Below are positions 20,480-30,999 of a stretch of 64,000 nucleotides of DNA, piece by piece. The stretch comes from Ophiocordyceps camponoti-saundersi (nom. inval.) (taxonomy: Eukaryota; Ascomycota; Sordariomycetes; Hypocreales; Ophiocordycipitaceae). The stretch lies in NCBI GenBank assembly GCA_003339415.1, contig PDHQ01000008.1:372001-436000 (forward strand), given 5' to 3'. The notes beneath the pieces were generated by a model, which made no database searches, had not been told where the DNA came from, and saw only the letters and a program-made list of their open reading frames with translations. A program made the translations under genes and the position numbers. Within the stretch, counting starts at the first letter, position 1, and each line of letters opens with the position of its first letter.

Positions 20480-23400
20480 TCAGCTGACGTCCTCTGACGT
20501 CTGAATGGCATTGGCCAGTAAAATGTTCACGGCCTCTTCCCACCGCCGTGACACGGCAATCTCCGTCACGTTGTGGCCGAGCTCGTCCTTGACGTCGACG
20601 TCGACGCCCGACCTCGAACACAACTTCGCCAGCATAGCCGCGTCACCATTCTCCAGCGCCTGCATGATGCCGTTCCATCCGCGGTACACCTTGTTCGGGT
20701 CCGCGCCCTTGTCCAGCAGCATGTCGATCATGTCCGCGTGCTCCGCGTCCTGACACCGTCGTAGCGCCTTGACGATGGGCAGGTGCTCGCCCGGCGCGTT
20801 CACGTCGGCGCCTCCCTCGTTGATGAGATACGAGACGATGGTGCGTCGCCGCTCACGGATAGCCGTCGTCAACGGCGAGAAAACGCCGCCGTTCCGGTCC
20901 TCGACTGAAACCCCGGCCGCCAGCAGCAGCTTGATAGACTCGAGCTGGTTGGCCACCACGGCCATCTCTACCACGCCTTTGAACGCCCGCGGCTCCGGCA
21001 GCGTCTCGAGGATGCGCTTGAGGATGGCCGGATGCCGGACCGCGATGCAGACGGGCCAGTCCTGGCCGCGTACGTTTGGGTTGGCCCCTCGCGCCAGTAG
21101 CAGCTCGACGAAGCTTTCGCGGTCGTCGCGCACTGCGCTCGTCAGCGCCGTGTACCCTTTGCCATTCTTTTCGTCCGGGTCCAGGCCCTGGTCCAGCAGC
21201 CAGCCCAGCGCCTGGCCGTTGTTGGACGACACCGCCGTCTCCAGGATTCCCTTGGGGGTGTTGAGCCGCGCGCCGGCGGCGACGAGCGCCGGCAAAAAGT
21301 GCTCGCGATGGTGCGTCACACACTTAAAGGCCGGGTACTCGCTGGCCCGCAGGTTCGGATCTGCCCCGTTGGCCAGCAGCAGCTGGAAGATATCGCCGCG
21401 GTTGTCGCGGATCGACGTGCACAGCGGAGTGTACACGCCGTCCTTCTTAGCATTGGGGTCGACGCCCGCGTTCAGCAGCATCTGCACCGACTCGACCCGG
21501 TTGATGCTCGTCGCCAACTCCATGATGCCGGGACACTTTCTATGATCGGCCCCGTGCGCGAGGAGCACCTCGAGACAGGGCGGCTGGTACGTCGCCGGCC
21601 ACAGCATGTGCTTCGGCCCCGGCAAATTCGGGTCCGCGCCCTTCTCCAAGAGCAGGGTCACGATGTCTACCCTAGCGCTCTGAATGGCATCGAACAGGGC
21701 CGTCTTGCCGTCACAGTTCTTGTCATTGGGGTTGGCTCCGTATCCCAGTAGCGTCTCCACCAGTCGCTTGGGCGTCTTCTTGCCGATGCAGCTGATGAGC
21801 ACTGTATTACCCTCGACTGTCGGTTGGTTCGGGTTCCCGCCGTACATGAGGAGGAGGCGTACTAGCCGGACGTTGTTGGCTGCTGCCGCCGCGGCTAGTG
21901 GCCGCTCTGTTTCGAGAGACGGCTCCATGTCGGCATCGGCGCCGTACTTGAGGAGAAGGGCAGCGGCACAGAGTTGAGAGCATCTGGCGGCCGCCCCCAG
22001 GGGGCTCAAGCCCTCTCTGTCGAGAGCGTCGGGGTCCGCGCCGTAGAGGAGCAAAAGCCGCAGGCTCTCGACATCTTGAATCTGTATGGACTCGTTGACG
22101 GCGTGCGCGTCGGGGCCCGTGTTGGGCGACACGCCGCGGTCGAGAAGCTGCGAGACGAGCCTATGGTCTTTGGTGCGGATGGCGTTGACGAGCGCGTGCT
22201 TGGAGCTGACTTTGTCGCCCTCGGTGTTGCTACGTGGCCGTCGTCGGGGCATCTTGGAAACGTCCGCCTCGCGCCTGTCGACGGTAAGGGTGTCCAATCC
22301 CGGACCCAGGACGTCGGCGACGAGCGCTTCGAGCTCGGGGCTCAGCTCGAGCACGTCGTCGAGCCCGTCTGGACGATCGTGCGAGCTTGACGAGCTCGCG
22401 GTGTAGCGGGTGGCGGGGGTGCCTTGGCCAAACTCGGAAGCGACAGCGCTATCGCCGCTCGTCGAGTCCGGGCTGAAGGGTACGTTCCTGGAGTCTCTAG
22501 TCCCCGGAGGCTGCGGCATGGGCTCGTGCAGCATTGAGTCGGTTTTCCTCTGCCGCGACGACGGTTTCGACCGGTATATGGAGGAGGAGGCTGAGGAGGC
22601 CCTGTCGTCCCCGGTAACAAAGGCCAGTGATTCGTGTTTGCGACGCAGATTGCTTTCTTCGAGAGTAGAATTTAGGGTGATGAAACCAATGCCGGGGTCA
22701 CTCTCGATCCTCGCAGAGCCGAGATTCCACTGGAACATGAGAGCGCTCATCTTGAGCTCGGAGCGGTGCCGCTGCAGGGAGACAAGCATCTTCTCGATGC
22801 CGTCCTTGCCAAACACCTTGCCGAGGCCGCGGCGCATGCGGCCGACGGCACCGCGGCGCTCGTTGTCGAGCCACTTGCTGATGGTGTGGTCTAGGACTTT
22901 GAAGTCGGCTTGGGCCGCACGAAACCTCCTCTCTAGTACGGTGATCATCTCCAGAGGTAGCGGGTGGACGTTGCCGACGGCCTCGTCAAGACCGGCCTCG
23001 ATATAAAAGAGAACATGGCAGACGTCAAGTAGCTCGTTGGCCAGGCCGTCGAAGCCGAAGGGGGGATGCTTTACGACGCTCGAGTACTCGGCCATGCGCT
23101 CGGCAACGGCATCTCCGGCGGCGGCGATGTCGTGGCAGAGTTCATAGCACTGCGCCTGGGCCTTGCCACAAGTGGCCATACTGCCGTCGCGGCGGTGACC
23201 CAGAGGCGGACGAGATCGGGTAGTGGAGGCCGACGAGGGCCGGGCGGTAGAGGACGACGGGACGGTGTCGGCGGAGGAGGAGGATGGCCGGTCAGGGGCT
23301 TGAAGGGGAGGCCGAAAGACGAAGGGAGTAGCGGCGGATGAGGACAGCGGCCTCGGCGCGGCGGCACGAGGCGGAAACAGACTGACTCGATCGCGACGCG

Positions 23401-23506
23401 GGAGGGGTGGATTCGAAGGCGGTAGACCGAGAGCCTCGTTCAAGTCCAAGGCAATGGACTCTTGAGGAGGGATGATGGGGGCGTCGTCAGACATGTAAGT
23501 CGTCAA
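20480..23506 (-). CDS. Large ankyrin-repeat protein with helical N-terminal domain
   Basis: A single exon of 1009 codons; the start is at 23506 (MTTYMSDD), or possibly the second Met four codons on. Residues ~1-125 are low-complexity Pro/Ser/Arg. Residues ~125-300 form a predicted helical domain (CGKAQAQCYELCHDIAA ... VLERRFRAAQADFKVLDH), reminiscent of the helical domains found N-terminal in fungal NLR-like and ankyrin proteins; that link is an inference. A Ser-rich linker follows, then from about residue 430 to the end some 15-17 ankyrin repeats with repeated LLLxxGADPN/TALxxA motifs. Ankyrin arrays bind proteins, so an adaptor, scaffold or receptor role is likely. There is no nucleotide-binding (NACHT/NB-ARC) motif between the two regions. 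Confidence 0.85.
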   Translation of the reverse strand: MTTYMSDDAPIIPPQESIALDLNEALGLPPSNPPLPRRDRVSLFPPRAAAPRPLSSSAATPFVFRPPLQAPDRPSSSSADTVPSSSTARPSSASTTRSRPPLGHRRDGSMATCGKAQAQCYELCHDIAAAGDAVAERMAEYSSVVKHPPFGFDGLANELLDVCHVLFYIEAGLDEAVGNVHPLPLEMITVLERRFRAAQADFKVLDHTISKWLDNERRGAVGRMRRGLGKVFGKDGIEKMLVSLQRHRSELKMSALMFQWNLGSARIESDPGIGFITLNSTLEESNLRRKHESLAFVTGDDRASSASSSIYRSKPSSRQRKTDSMLHEPMPQPPGTRDSRNVPFSPDSTSGDSAVASEFGQGTPATRYTASSSSSHDRPDGLDDVLELSPELEALVADVLGPGLDTLTVDRREADVSKMPRRRPRSNTEGDKVSSKHALVNAIRTKDHRLVSQLLDRGVSPNTGPDAHAVNESIQIQDVESLRLLLLYGADPDALDREGLSPLGAAARCSQLCAAALLLKYGADADMEPSLETERPLAAAAAANNVRLVRLLLMYGGNPNQPTVEGNTVLISCIGKKTPKRLVETLLGYGANPNDKNCDGKTALFDAIQSARVDIVTLLLEKGADPNLPGPKHMLWPATYQPPCLEVLLAHGADHRKCPGIMELATSINRVESVQMLLNAGVDPNAKKDGVYTPLCTSIRDNRGDIFQLLLANGADPNLRASEYPAFKCVTHHREHFLPALVAAGARLNTPKGILETAVSSNNGQALGWLLDQGLDPDEKNGKGYTALTSAVRDDRESFVELLLARGANPNVRGQDWPVCIAVRHPAILKRILETLPEPRAFKGVVEMAVVANQLESIKLLLAAGVSVEDRNGGVFSPLTTAIRERRRTIVSYLINEGGADVNAPGEHLPIVKALRRCQDAEHADMIDMLLDKGADPNKVYRGWNGIMQALENGDAAMLAKLCSRSGVDVDVKDELGHNVTEIAVSRRWEEAVNILLANAIQTSEDVS

Positions 23507-25610
23507 CGACCAGGCGTCTCTCTCCGGACGGCTGGCCCAAGCCTTGGCTCGGAAGGGGATCGGGGAGGAGGAGGGGGGGTAGGAGTGCGCGTGGAGGATC
23601 AGAGGGTCTCTTTAAGAGGTGCCTGACCATAGCTTTAGCATTTGAGTTTGGGGCTCACGGCGGCGCCACACTCTCCAGTCCAGATGAGGCATGGGGATCC
23701 CGGATTTGACGGGCACCAACGGCGAATGGGGTGGAGCAAGGCCGAAAGCCTGCTTGGGTCGACGCCGCCGTTGCGCGTCCCCAGCCAGTGCCATGGCGGC
23801 TCTCAGAGAGGCAGGAAGCGAACGCAGGCTGAAGTGATTCGCAGGTGCAACTCGCAGCGTTTGGTGGCGCCGACAGAGACGGTTTGATATGCGTCCTGGA
23901 CGACTTGCCGGCTGATCCGCCCTGTCGATGACGATGCGGAGACGAGGCCGATGCCGGGGTAGTACGAATACGCATTGCGAGGGAAGCTAGCAGCGGGCTT
24001 AGACCCAAGAGGGATCGTCAGCCGACACCAAGGCAAAGCGAACAACAGGTCATGAGATAAGGGGTCTCTGTATCCGTCTGTCTGCCTGTCTTATTCCATC
24101 CGAAGAGATTCTGTGTCTGCCTGATGGCTGAAGCCTCCCCCGGATCGCACCCCTCCGCACCCCGTTCCCACATACTAGTACCTACCTACCTAAGTACCTT
24201 GCTTGGCCACTGGGGTCGGTAATGCCGCTTGGACCCGTTCGGTAACTGCGACGCACAGCGTGCTATGTTGCGCGGTAGCTCCAACGTATCCCGCACCGCC
24301 ACCAGAGCCGCAGTGGGTACTGGCCGAGTACCGAACGGTAGGGGTATCGGCCTATAGCAGCAGGCTACAGGGACCAGCGGCAGGCATCAGCAGCGGCGAC
24401 GCAGGAACCCAGGTGCCGGGGACACATGTTAGGTGCTAGGATTGAGGTTGGGCGTGGGCGATGGGCGATTGGCGGGCTAATTAGCAGCGTCGTCGAGACG
24501 ACAACACTGCGTCATCGGCCAGAACCAGGATAAGCCTCAGCGCCGATATCAAGATCTACCCTCCATCCAAGGCTGCAACCTGGACTTGTGCACTGTAGAT
24601 GCCTGGAGGGTGGTAAATTCTTCCCTCCTTCAAGGCAGAAGATATTCCGTCAGGTGGATGGCGATTAGTAAACTAATTATTACCTCAGCTGGTTACTCAT
24701 CCATTCATCTCTTTCCAAATCTTAGCGCTTGCGCTCCGACACTGGGAATGTCAAATCTTTTTCAGTCTCTACAGGCTACAGCCTTGTTCTGCACCATCTC
24801 TCTAAGAAAAGGCCACGACAGAAGCTAGCTGAGCGATGGCAACGAGTAATCCAGTCTAGCTAGCTTGTTCAGGTTCCCCCACGATGCTACTCACCTGGGC
24901 AGTCACCGCCGCAGGCTCGACTCGCATGAAGCGTTCATCGGCCCGCCCTTCACGACTCGCCTCTCCTGTCACTGACTCTTGTCTTCTCCACAACTTAGTT
25001 GCCAGTCGTTCGACCAGATGCATCATTTTTTCCTCCATCTTGACTCTCTTCGCCCGCCTGGCTTCCGAAATAGTGCTTCGCTCTCTGGCCTAGACTGCCT
25101 TGATCCTCTAGTCGATGCCTCACAGGTTCCCATCAGGGTGGACGTGGACAGACCCAGTGTCACACCAACACCCAAGCTAACGAGCAAGTCTTGGCTCGTC
25201 ACGTCGTAAAGCCCTACGGTCCTCCTCGAATAGTAGACAATAGGGTAGTCGGCGAGGCAAAAAAAGAATGAGACTCTATGTGTAGTGCTGTCTTCTAATA
25301 AGTCGCGGGCTGAAACGCCACTCGCCTCGAAGCTTTTCTTATCGAAGCATTTTCTCTCAACGACAGAGGCAGGGACTGCAGATGAAACAGACTCTTTGCG
25401 AAACGTAAAGGCCAATAGTAGGTATACGGGTCACGGAGATGCGTACACGGACAATGGATAGTCCTGTAGGAAGTCTCTCTCGCCGTCTCATCCTATAACG
25501 GTCGAGCGCGGCTGTTCTCTTTCTCTCCGGTTCTTCTATTGCTGCCTTGATTGCATCACGTTGACGTTTCCATTCATCTTGGTTATAGACCTTGCATCCC
25601 GGTCTACGCC
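23507..25610. other. 2.1-kb divergent intergenic region
   Basis: Lies between the start of the ankyrin gene (minus) and the start of the membrane protein gene (plus). The first kilobase is GC-rich. A 130-codon minus-strand frame at 25023-25415 has no start context or domain support and is not called. Short CCTA/GGTA runs lie near 24178-24195. Confidence 0.45.
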
Positions 25611-26753
25611 ATGGAGCGTTTGGATAAAGATTCCAGGTAAGACCAGGCAGATTTCAAGTCGTGTTCACGAACTTGATATATATATGCACGAACCTTTACA
25701 TACATGTCTCAATATGTGTATATAAACTGACAAGGGCACAGCGGCCATGTGCGTCGCCAACGCAGAATGCTTCGAGCACGCAACCAGGCTGCTTCACCGG
25801 CCGCCACCGGATCGCCAGGAAGCGTCACCCGCGGCTCTCAAGGCACCGTTGTGCGCGGTCCGCAAGTTGTCAGACCGCCGCAGCCGCCGCCTCCGCCGCC
25901 TCCCAGCAAGTCCCAGCCCGACTCCGACTCCGACTCGGAAGATGAGAAGAGCCCTGCTAGAAAGACGACGTCAACTTCCGCTCGCTCCTCGCAGCCGGCA
26001 CGTACGTCGAGCGTCTTGCGTGCTCCGAGTGGAACGACTTCTCAGTCATCGTCGACGACGAAGCAAGTGCCTTCTGTTCAGAAGCCTGTGACTTCACAGA
26101 AACCGACGAGTACAAGCCGAGCCTCGCAGAATCTCGCCCCGCAGCAGACGTCGTCGTCCTCCTCCTCCTCCTCATCGTCATCCTCATCGTCCTCATCGTC
26201 TTCCTCATCGTCATCGTCCTCGGTCGCAAGCTCGACGACAGCGGCAGCGCCATCATCGTCATCGATCGACGCGGGCCTTAAAGAGGCGAGTCCAGTCGCG
26301 GAAGAAGCGGATCCGAAGCGCGAAGGACGACTTAATCCTGGGGCTGAGGCTGGCATTATCGTGGGCGTCTTGGGTAAGTCTTGCATATGGCGACAATGGC
26401 TGTACTTTGAGAAGCTTATTCGCGAGACAGCCTTCATCATCCTCTTAGCCCTCTTCACATTCGCAGTCCGCCGTTGTCGCAGGAAGCGGACCACCAACCA
26501 GCCCCCTATGGCCAGGATCCTGTCTGACAGGATGATCTCGGCGCCGATGCCGGTGCAAAGAGATTCGGATGCCATGACGGTAAACGTCGGCTACTACGAC
26601 GCCGCGAACCGTCGGCCATCGGTTCGGAACGCGCAATCGACCTTCTTTACGACACAGAGCCAGTATTTCCAGCGTCAGGTTTACGCGGAACCATCACCGG
26701 AAATGGCCGAGGGAGCGGGTGAGAGATCACAAGAGCCGACGCATTTCATTTAA
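25611..26753 (+). CDS. Single-pass membrane protein with poly-Ser domain (Mid2-like architecture)
   Basis: Three exons (25611-25636, 25742-26373, 26431-26753) give 326 residues. The tiny first exon (MERLDKDS) ends at GTAAGA; the 105-bp intron holds TATA-type repeats. Exon 2 encodes a Pro run (about seven), an Asp/Ser/Glu acidic patch and a run of more than 20 Ser coded by TCA/TCG/TCC. Splicing of the 57-bp second intron (GTAAGT..ACAG) fuses GIIVGVL to AFIILLALFTFAVRRCRRKR, making a perfect transmembrane helix with a basic stop-transfer. The cytoplasmic tail of about 95 residues is unremarkable. Ser/Thr-rich outside plus one membrane helix resembles fungal wall-stress sensors, but no signal peptide is visible with this first exon, so the 5' end may be incomplete. 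Confidence 0.65.
26147..26222 (+). repeat. Ser-coding TCC/TCA/TCG trinucleotide array
   Basis: An imperfect TCC-TCA-TCG trinucleotide array inside exon 2 of the membrane protein gene encodes an uninterrupted Ser run. Read on the other strand it gives an Asp/Glu run, which explains antisense acidic frames here. Confidence 0.9.
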
Positions 26754-27594
26754 GGGATAATAGCATATTTAACTGTCTTTGCATTTTCACTTGGTAGTAT
26801 GGATGATTTGCAGCGGGACTGGGTCTCCTCTGTCATATAGTCTTTTTCTACCACCTACTAGTAGTAGGTAGTAACACATGTGCTGCTTCAGCTATTGACA
26901 GTCTCGCCCAGCTGGCAAGGGTATGACACATACGACATCTGTTTAGTTTGCACTATACACATACACATATCGTGTCGTCCATCAAAGTTGTTTCGACACT
27001 TTGTAGCCGAAAGGGGTAATAGACCGACGGCCCCGCAAGCCCCCCCTATTCTCAGGGTCTCGGCCGAGAGGCTTCACACTGATGCCGAACGCCCTCTGCA
27101 GAGTGAAGCACCAAGTCATCGTCCCCCGGTCCTGTCCGATGTTTCGGAATTGTGTGACAGATATAGACTATACATAAGCTTTGGTGACTGACAAAAGTCC
27201 AGTTGGTGGGTGGTAAGACGGAGACGTCGTGGCGGGGTTAAAATACAGCTCAGCTGGAGGCGTTCGTGTCATTGTGATGCCTTTCCATAAGGATGTTGAC
27301 AGCTTTCACCGGAGAAAGGGGGTAACAAATTCAAGTAGTGATATATGCTCAACGTGGCCTCTACATACATCAAGTGCCCTAGTGACTCCCACAGGGGGGG
27401 GGAAACGAGGGGAAAGGGAGGGAGGGGGGAAATATTCGACACTCTGGGACACTTGCATGAGTCAGGGACGGATTGATGGGGACGAATTCACAGTGTGTCA
27501 AGCACAGAAGCGTGTGTGTGTGTATCCGTTCGATTGTTCATCCTAGAGAAACATCGGCTCGCCCATGATCTCATCCGAATATCTCCGATCCCCT
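26754..27594. other. Convergent intergenic region
   Basis: 840 bp between two 3' ends. Contains a G-rich stretch around 27390-27430. No supported gene. Confidence 0.4.
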
Positions 27595-28734
27595 CTAGAT
27601 CTTAGACGGTACTATCCCCGCCGCCTGCTGAAAATCCTGGAGAAAGCGCCAGCGAGCAGACGCCGGCCAACCCTTGACGAGAAAGTCATCGAGCGTAGCG
27701 GGGAAGAAATCGATGACGTCCAAGAGGTGCTTGTCATGGGCGATGACGACCAGGACTTTATCCACCGCGTCCACGTCCTGCAGTTTGGCCACAGTTCGCT
27801 GCGTTTCCTCAGAATTAGCGTGAACGATGTCGGGGCCTGTTGCGATGTCGTAAATGGCGCGAGTGCGGTCTGGGCAGCCGGAAGACGGCTCCTGGAAAAG
27901 GACAGGGTCGAACAGCGAGCCCGGACAGACTGGCAGATGGAGAAGCGGGCTGGGGTCGATGACGTCGGGCAGCGGACGGAACGGGCTGGGACGGAGCTCG
28001 GCCATGTGGTGGCAGGTGTCGCCGCCCATGAGGACGAAGCTGCTGTTGGGCGCGGGCGTGACGCGGGCCAGGGCACACAGATGACCAATGGCATGGCCGG
28101 GAGCATCGAGGAGGTACAAGGAGCCGTCGCCGAAGTAATCCAAGGCCGGCATCCGACCGACGGCTAAGCTAGAGTCGGAAAAGGAGAGCTCGCGCAGCTC
28201 GCGGCCGGTGTAGTCGGATTCGAGGATGGGCGAAGAGCTGTTGGCAGGGTATCCGGGATAGATTCCGTTCTCGGCGGCGCAGAAGCCCGGACCGACGATG
28301 AGGGCTGTGCCGGGCCCGAACCGGGACATGTCGCCTGAGTGGTCAAAGTGCCAATGACTCCAAACGACGGCCTCTATCTGATCGACGTCGACGCCTTGGC
28401 GAACAAGAATATCCCGTACATCGGACTCAACGTCTACACTCATGCCCATTTTATCAATCATCTTTCGCACGGCAGGACTGAAGTTTTCGACGTCACGCCG
28501 GATGCCGAGATCGAAGACTACAGTGCGGTTGAGAGCCTTGTTGCGAATGAGAAAGGCGTAGCAAGGGATTGAAAACGTCTCGTGGCCTCTGCGCGCTGGC
28601 TGCATGAAGGCAGCCGCGGGGACATGATTGATTGTAGCAGTTGTGTTGATACACGAGACGCTGACCGTCGAGGTGGACGAGGGGATGCCGAGGTTGGGCG
28701 GTGGTTTTGTCAGGCCGGGCGCTGATTCTGCCAT
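27595..28734 (-). CDS. Metallo-beta-lactamase-fold hydrolase (lactonase-like)
   Basis: 380 residues from the ATG at 28734. The same frame is open 46 codons further upstream but reads Ser-rich 5' UTR (LSSSCSSLSSSSSSRS), so the internal Met (MAESAPGLTK) is preferred. The zinc-binding signature HWHFDHSGD is at about residues 127-135. Upstream lies a strand with FDLG (TVVFDLGIRRD), and downstream are GHAIGHL and GGDTCHH, matching the later metal ligands, plus a conserved AHDKH. This arrangement is that of fungal relatives of N-acyl-homoserine lactonases and similar MBL hydrolases. The substrate is not determinable from sequence. There is no signal peptide, so it is probably cytosolic. Confidence 0.85.
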   Translation of the reverse strand: MAESAPGLTKPPPNLGIPSSTSTVSVSCINTTATINHVPAAAFMQPARRGHETFSIPCYAFLIRNKALNRTVVFDLGIRRDVENFSPAVRKMIDKMGMSVDVESDVRDILVRQGVDVDQIEAVVWSHWHFDHSGDMSRFGPGTALIVGPGFCAAENGIYPGYPANSSSPILESDYTGRELRELSFSDSSLAVGRMPALDYFGDGSLYLLDAPGHAIGHLCALARVTPAPNSSFVLMGGDTCHHMAELRPSPFRPLPDVIDPSPLLHLPVCPGSLFDPVLFQEPSSGCPDRTRAIYDIATGPDIVHANSEETQRTVAKLQDVDAVDKVLVVIAHDKHLLDVIDFFPATLDDFLVKGWPASARWRFLQDFQQAAGIVPSKI

Positions 28735-29203
28735 TTCAAAGGTTGGATACCCAATCTTGATCTGTTGCTTAATGTGATGAGAAGAGACGGATAGAGTGAA
28801 CCAAGCGAACAGGGAGCGAGACGAGGAGGAGCTGGATAAGGAGGAGCAGGAGGAGGACAACGAGGAGATCAAGGATCAGGACGCATCATAGATATATAGT
28901 GACAGCTCCTCTCTCACGATAAGGCATGGGTAGCCGCGTAAGACTGCATCAATGCGAGCGGAGATCATCTGCAGGCTGCTGCTGTGAGACGTAGCATCAC
29001 AAAAGTCACCCTGACAAATGAGGTTTACTCGTCGAGTCTTACACGGCGAGAGAAAGAGGGGAAGGTGTGGAATCGGGCTTCGTCATCGACCTTCTTGGCC
29101 GCGTTGGCCTTAAGATGAACCGGATTCGATAAAGGCGAAGGAGGGATATACAGAGACAAAAGTGATGAGATAAGAGAAAGATGAAACGAACCAACGAGCG
29201 CAG
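28735..29203. other. Intergenic region
   Basis: Upstream region of the MBL hydrolase and 3' flank of the NRAMP transporter. Contains a run of GGAGGA-type purine repeats near 28815-28870. No gene seen. Confidence 0.4.
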
Positions 29204-30999
29204 TTACGACTTTCCCATGGCCAGCAGCACGATATTGGCCACGTTCATGACGGCAATGACCAGCCAAACGAAAACGGCGAGGGCGATGACCCACCACGAG
29301 TTGGACATGTCGACGGCTCCGACGGCCGCCGGTCCTTCATCGTCGGCATCTCGCACGTAGCGAGCAGAGCCTGGCTCGACCGTCATGTACCGGCTTCGAC
29401 TGGTAAAGTAGATGAGCGGCAGGGAGACAAAGGGCAAGACGACGCTGAGGACGACCTGGGAGGCGTTGAGGGCAGTGGCAAGCCCCCTCCGACCGACAGC
29501 GGCGGAGATCATCAAGGCCGGCACGACGCTGATGGAGCGAGTTATGAGCCTCCGCAACCAGGGCCGTACGCGCCATTGCAGGGCACCCTCGCATACCATC
29601 TGGCCCGAGATGGTGCAGACGATGCCGGCAGAGACGCCCGATAGCAGCAACGCCAGGGCGAAGATGGTGCCGGCTACGGGCGAGACGATACGCGATAGCA
29701 AATCGTGAATGCCGAAGAGATCGGCGTCTGCGGCCCCGGGCGTGCCGTAGAGCGAGATGCCGGCGACGATGAGAATGGCCGAGTTGACGAACAGGGCGAG
29801 CGTGCAGAGCAGCAGGACGAGCTCGACAACCGAGTAGACGAGCGAGTGGCGTACGGCCGTGAGAGACGGGACATAGGCCACTTTCGTCCCGTCGTCGGCC
29901 TCTGGGCCAGGGCTCGGAGGTAACAAGCCGTTGGCAGCATCGAACTCGCGAAGTCGAGGCTGGACGATTCCAGAGCCGAGATAGAGGCCATGCGGCATGA
30001 CAGTTGCACCGAGGATGCCGCAGGCTTGGTAGAGTCTAGACTTTGTCCCCCCCCCCCTCCCTCCCACCGAAGCTGCTTTGTTACCTTGAAGTCATGTAAG
30101 GGGTGGGGGAAACTGAAGGAGGAGGGAAAAAGGGGGACAAATATAGTATAGGTGGGTAGGTAGGCAAGAAAGAACGCACGCTTGGGGCTTGACGAGGACG
30201 GAGGACGGCAGATAACCGCGAAGCACATCACCCACACTCGTCCTTCCTCGCAGCATAGACAGTTGTAAGCCAAAGCAGAGGACGACGCCGATGACGAGCA
30301 AGCTGACGAGGGCCTCGAAGGCACGCAGGCCACGCATAGCGCCCTCGGGACGGTAAAAGACCAGAACGGCCATGACGTCGACGACGGCCAGCGCGCAGCC
30401 GGCGACGAGCGGCAAGCTGGGGAAAAGTAAGTTCAAGGCCACGGCCGTCCCCATGACTTCAGCCAAGTCGGTGGCGATGATGGCCACCTCGGCCAGGACG
30501 TATAGCGACAGGTTCAGCCATGGCGGTAGCCGGGCCCGACACACGGCCGCGAGATCCAACCCGGTCACGGTGCCGAGCCGGGCGGCGAGAGACTGCAGCA
30601 GGATGGCAGCTAGGTTGCTGGCGAGGACGACGAAGAGGAGGGCGAAGCGCTGCGAGGCGCCGGCCGCGACATCGGTGGCGTAGTTGCCGGGGTCGACTTT
30701 TGGGGGGAGGAGGAGGAAATTCCTCTGTGTGTCAGTGGAGGAATCATTCGTTTAGGTAAGAGAGAGCAAAACAGAGTTTTTTTGAAAGGAGATGACGGCT
30801 TCACTCAACTGTACGCCACCGACACCATAAACCCCGGCCCCACGAACTGGCCAAACGCCTCCGCCCGGCGGCGCGTCCTCCGAATCCACGTCTCCGGCCC
30901 GGGCTCCTCCGATCTCGGCACCATCTCCTGCTCATCTTCCTCGTCTTCCTCTTCCTCCTGTTGGAGAAGCTGGGGATCGTGAGAGACGACGGTGCACAT
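29204..30999 (-). CDS. NRAMP-family divalent metal transporter (Smf-like)
   Basis: Three exons (30810-30999, 30180-30696, 29204-30035) encode 512 residues. The introns are 113 bp and 144 bp. The first splice restores the TM1 metal-binding motif VAYIDPGNYATD (about 61-72). The second restores ALYQACGILGATVMPHGLYLGS, the TM6 motif whose Met-Pro-His helps bind metal. About eleven hydrophobic helices follow the NRAMP pattern. The acidic N-terminus (QQEEEEDEEDEQE) is cytosolic. Proton-coupled import of Mn2+, Fe2+ or related ions is the known family role; which membrane is uncertain. The second intron is odd: just upstream of its acceptor it carries a long G tract instead of a pyrimidine tract. Confidence 0.9.
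30036..30179 (-). other. NRAMP intron with G-rich 3' end
   Basis: On the coding strand the 3' part of the intron reads GGTGGGAGGGAGGGG followed by more G, about 10 nt before the TCTAG acceptor. There is no pyrimidine tract in that position. The acceptor was chosen because it alone keeps the frame and restores LYQACGILG. Confidence 0.8.

Noticed and set aside
20769..22620. Several long plus-strand frames opposite the ankyrin gene
   Set aside because: They are antisense shadows of GC-rich ankyrin coding sequence with no motifs of their own.
25023..25415. 130-codon minus-strand frame
   Set aside because: No domain, no signal peptide, no convincing start, and composition typical of non-coding DNA.
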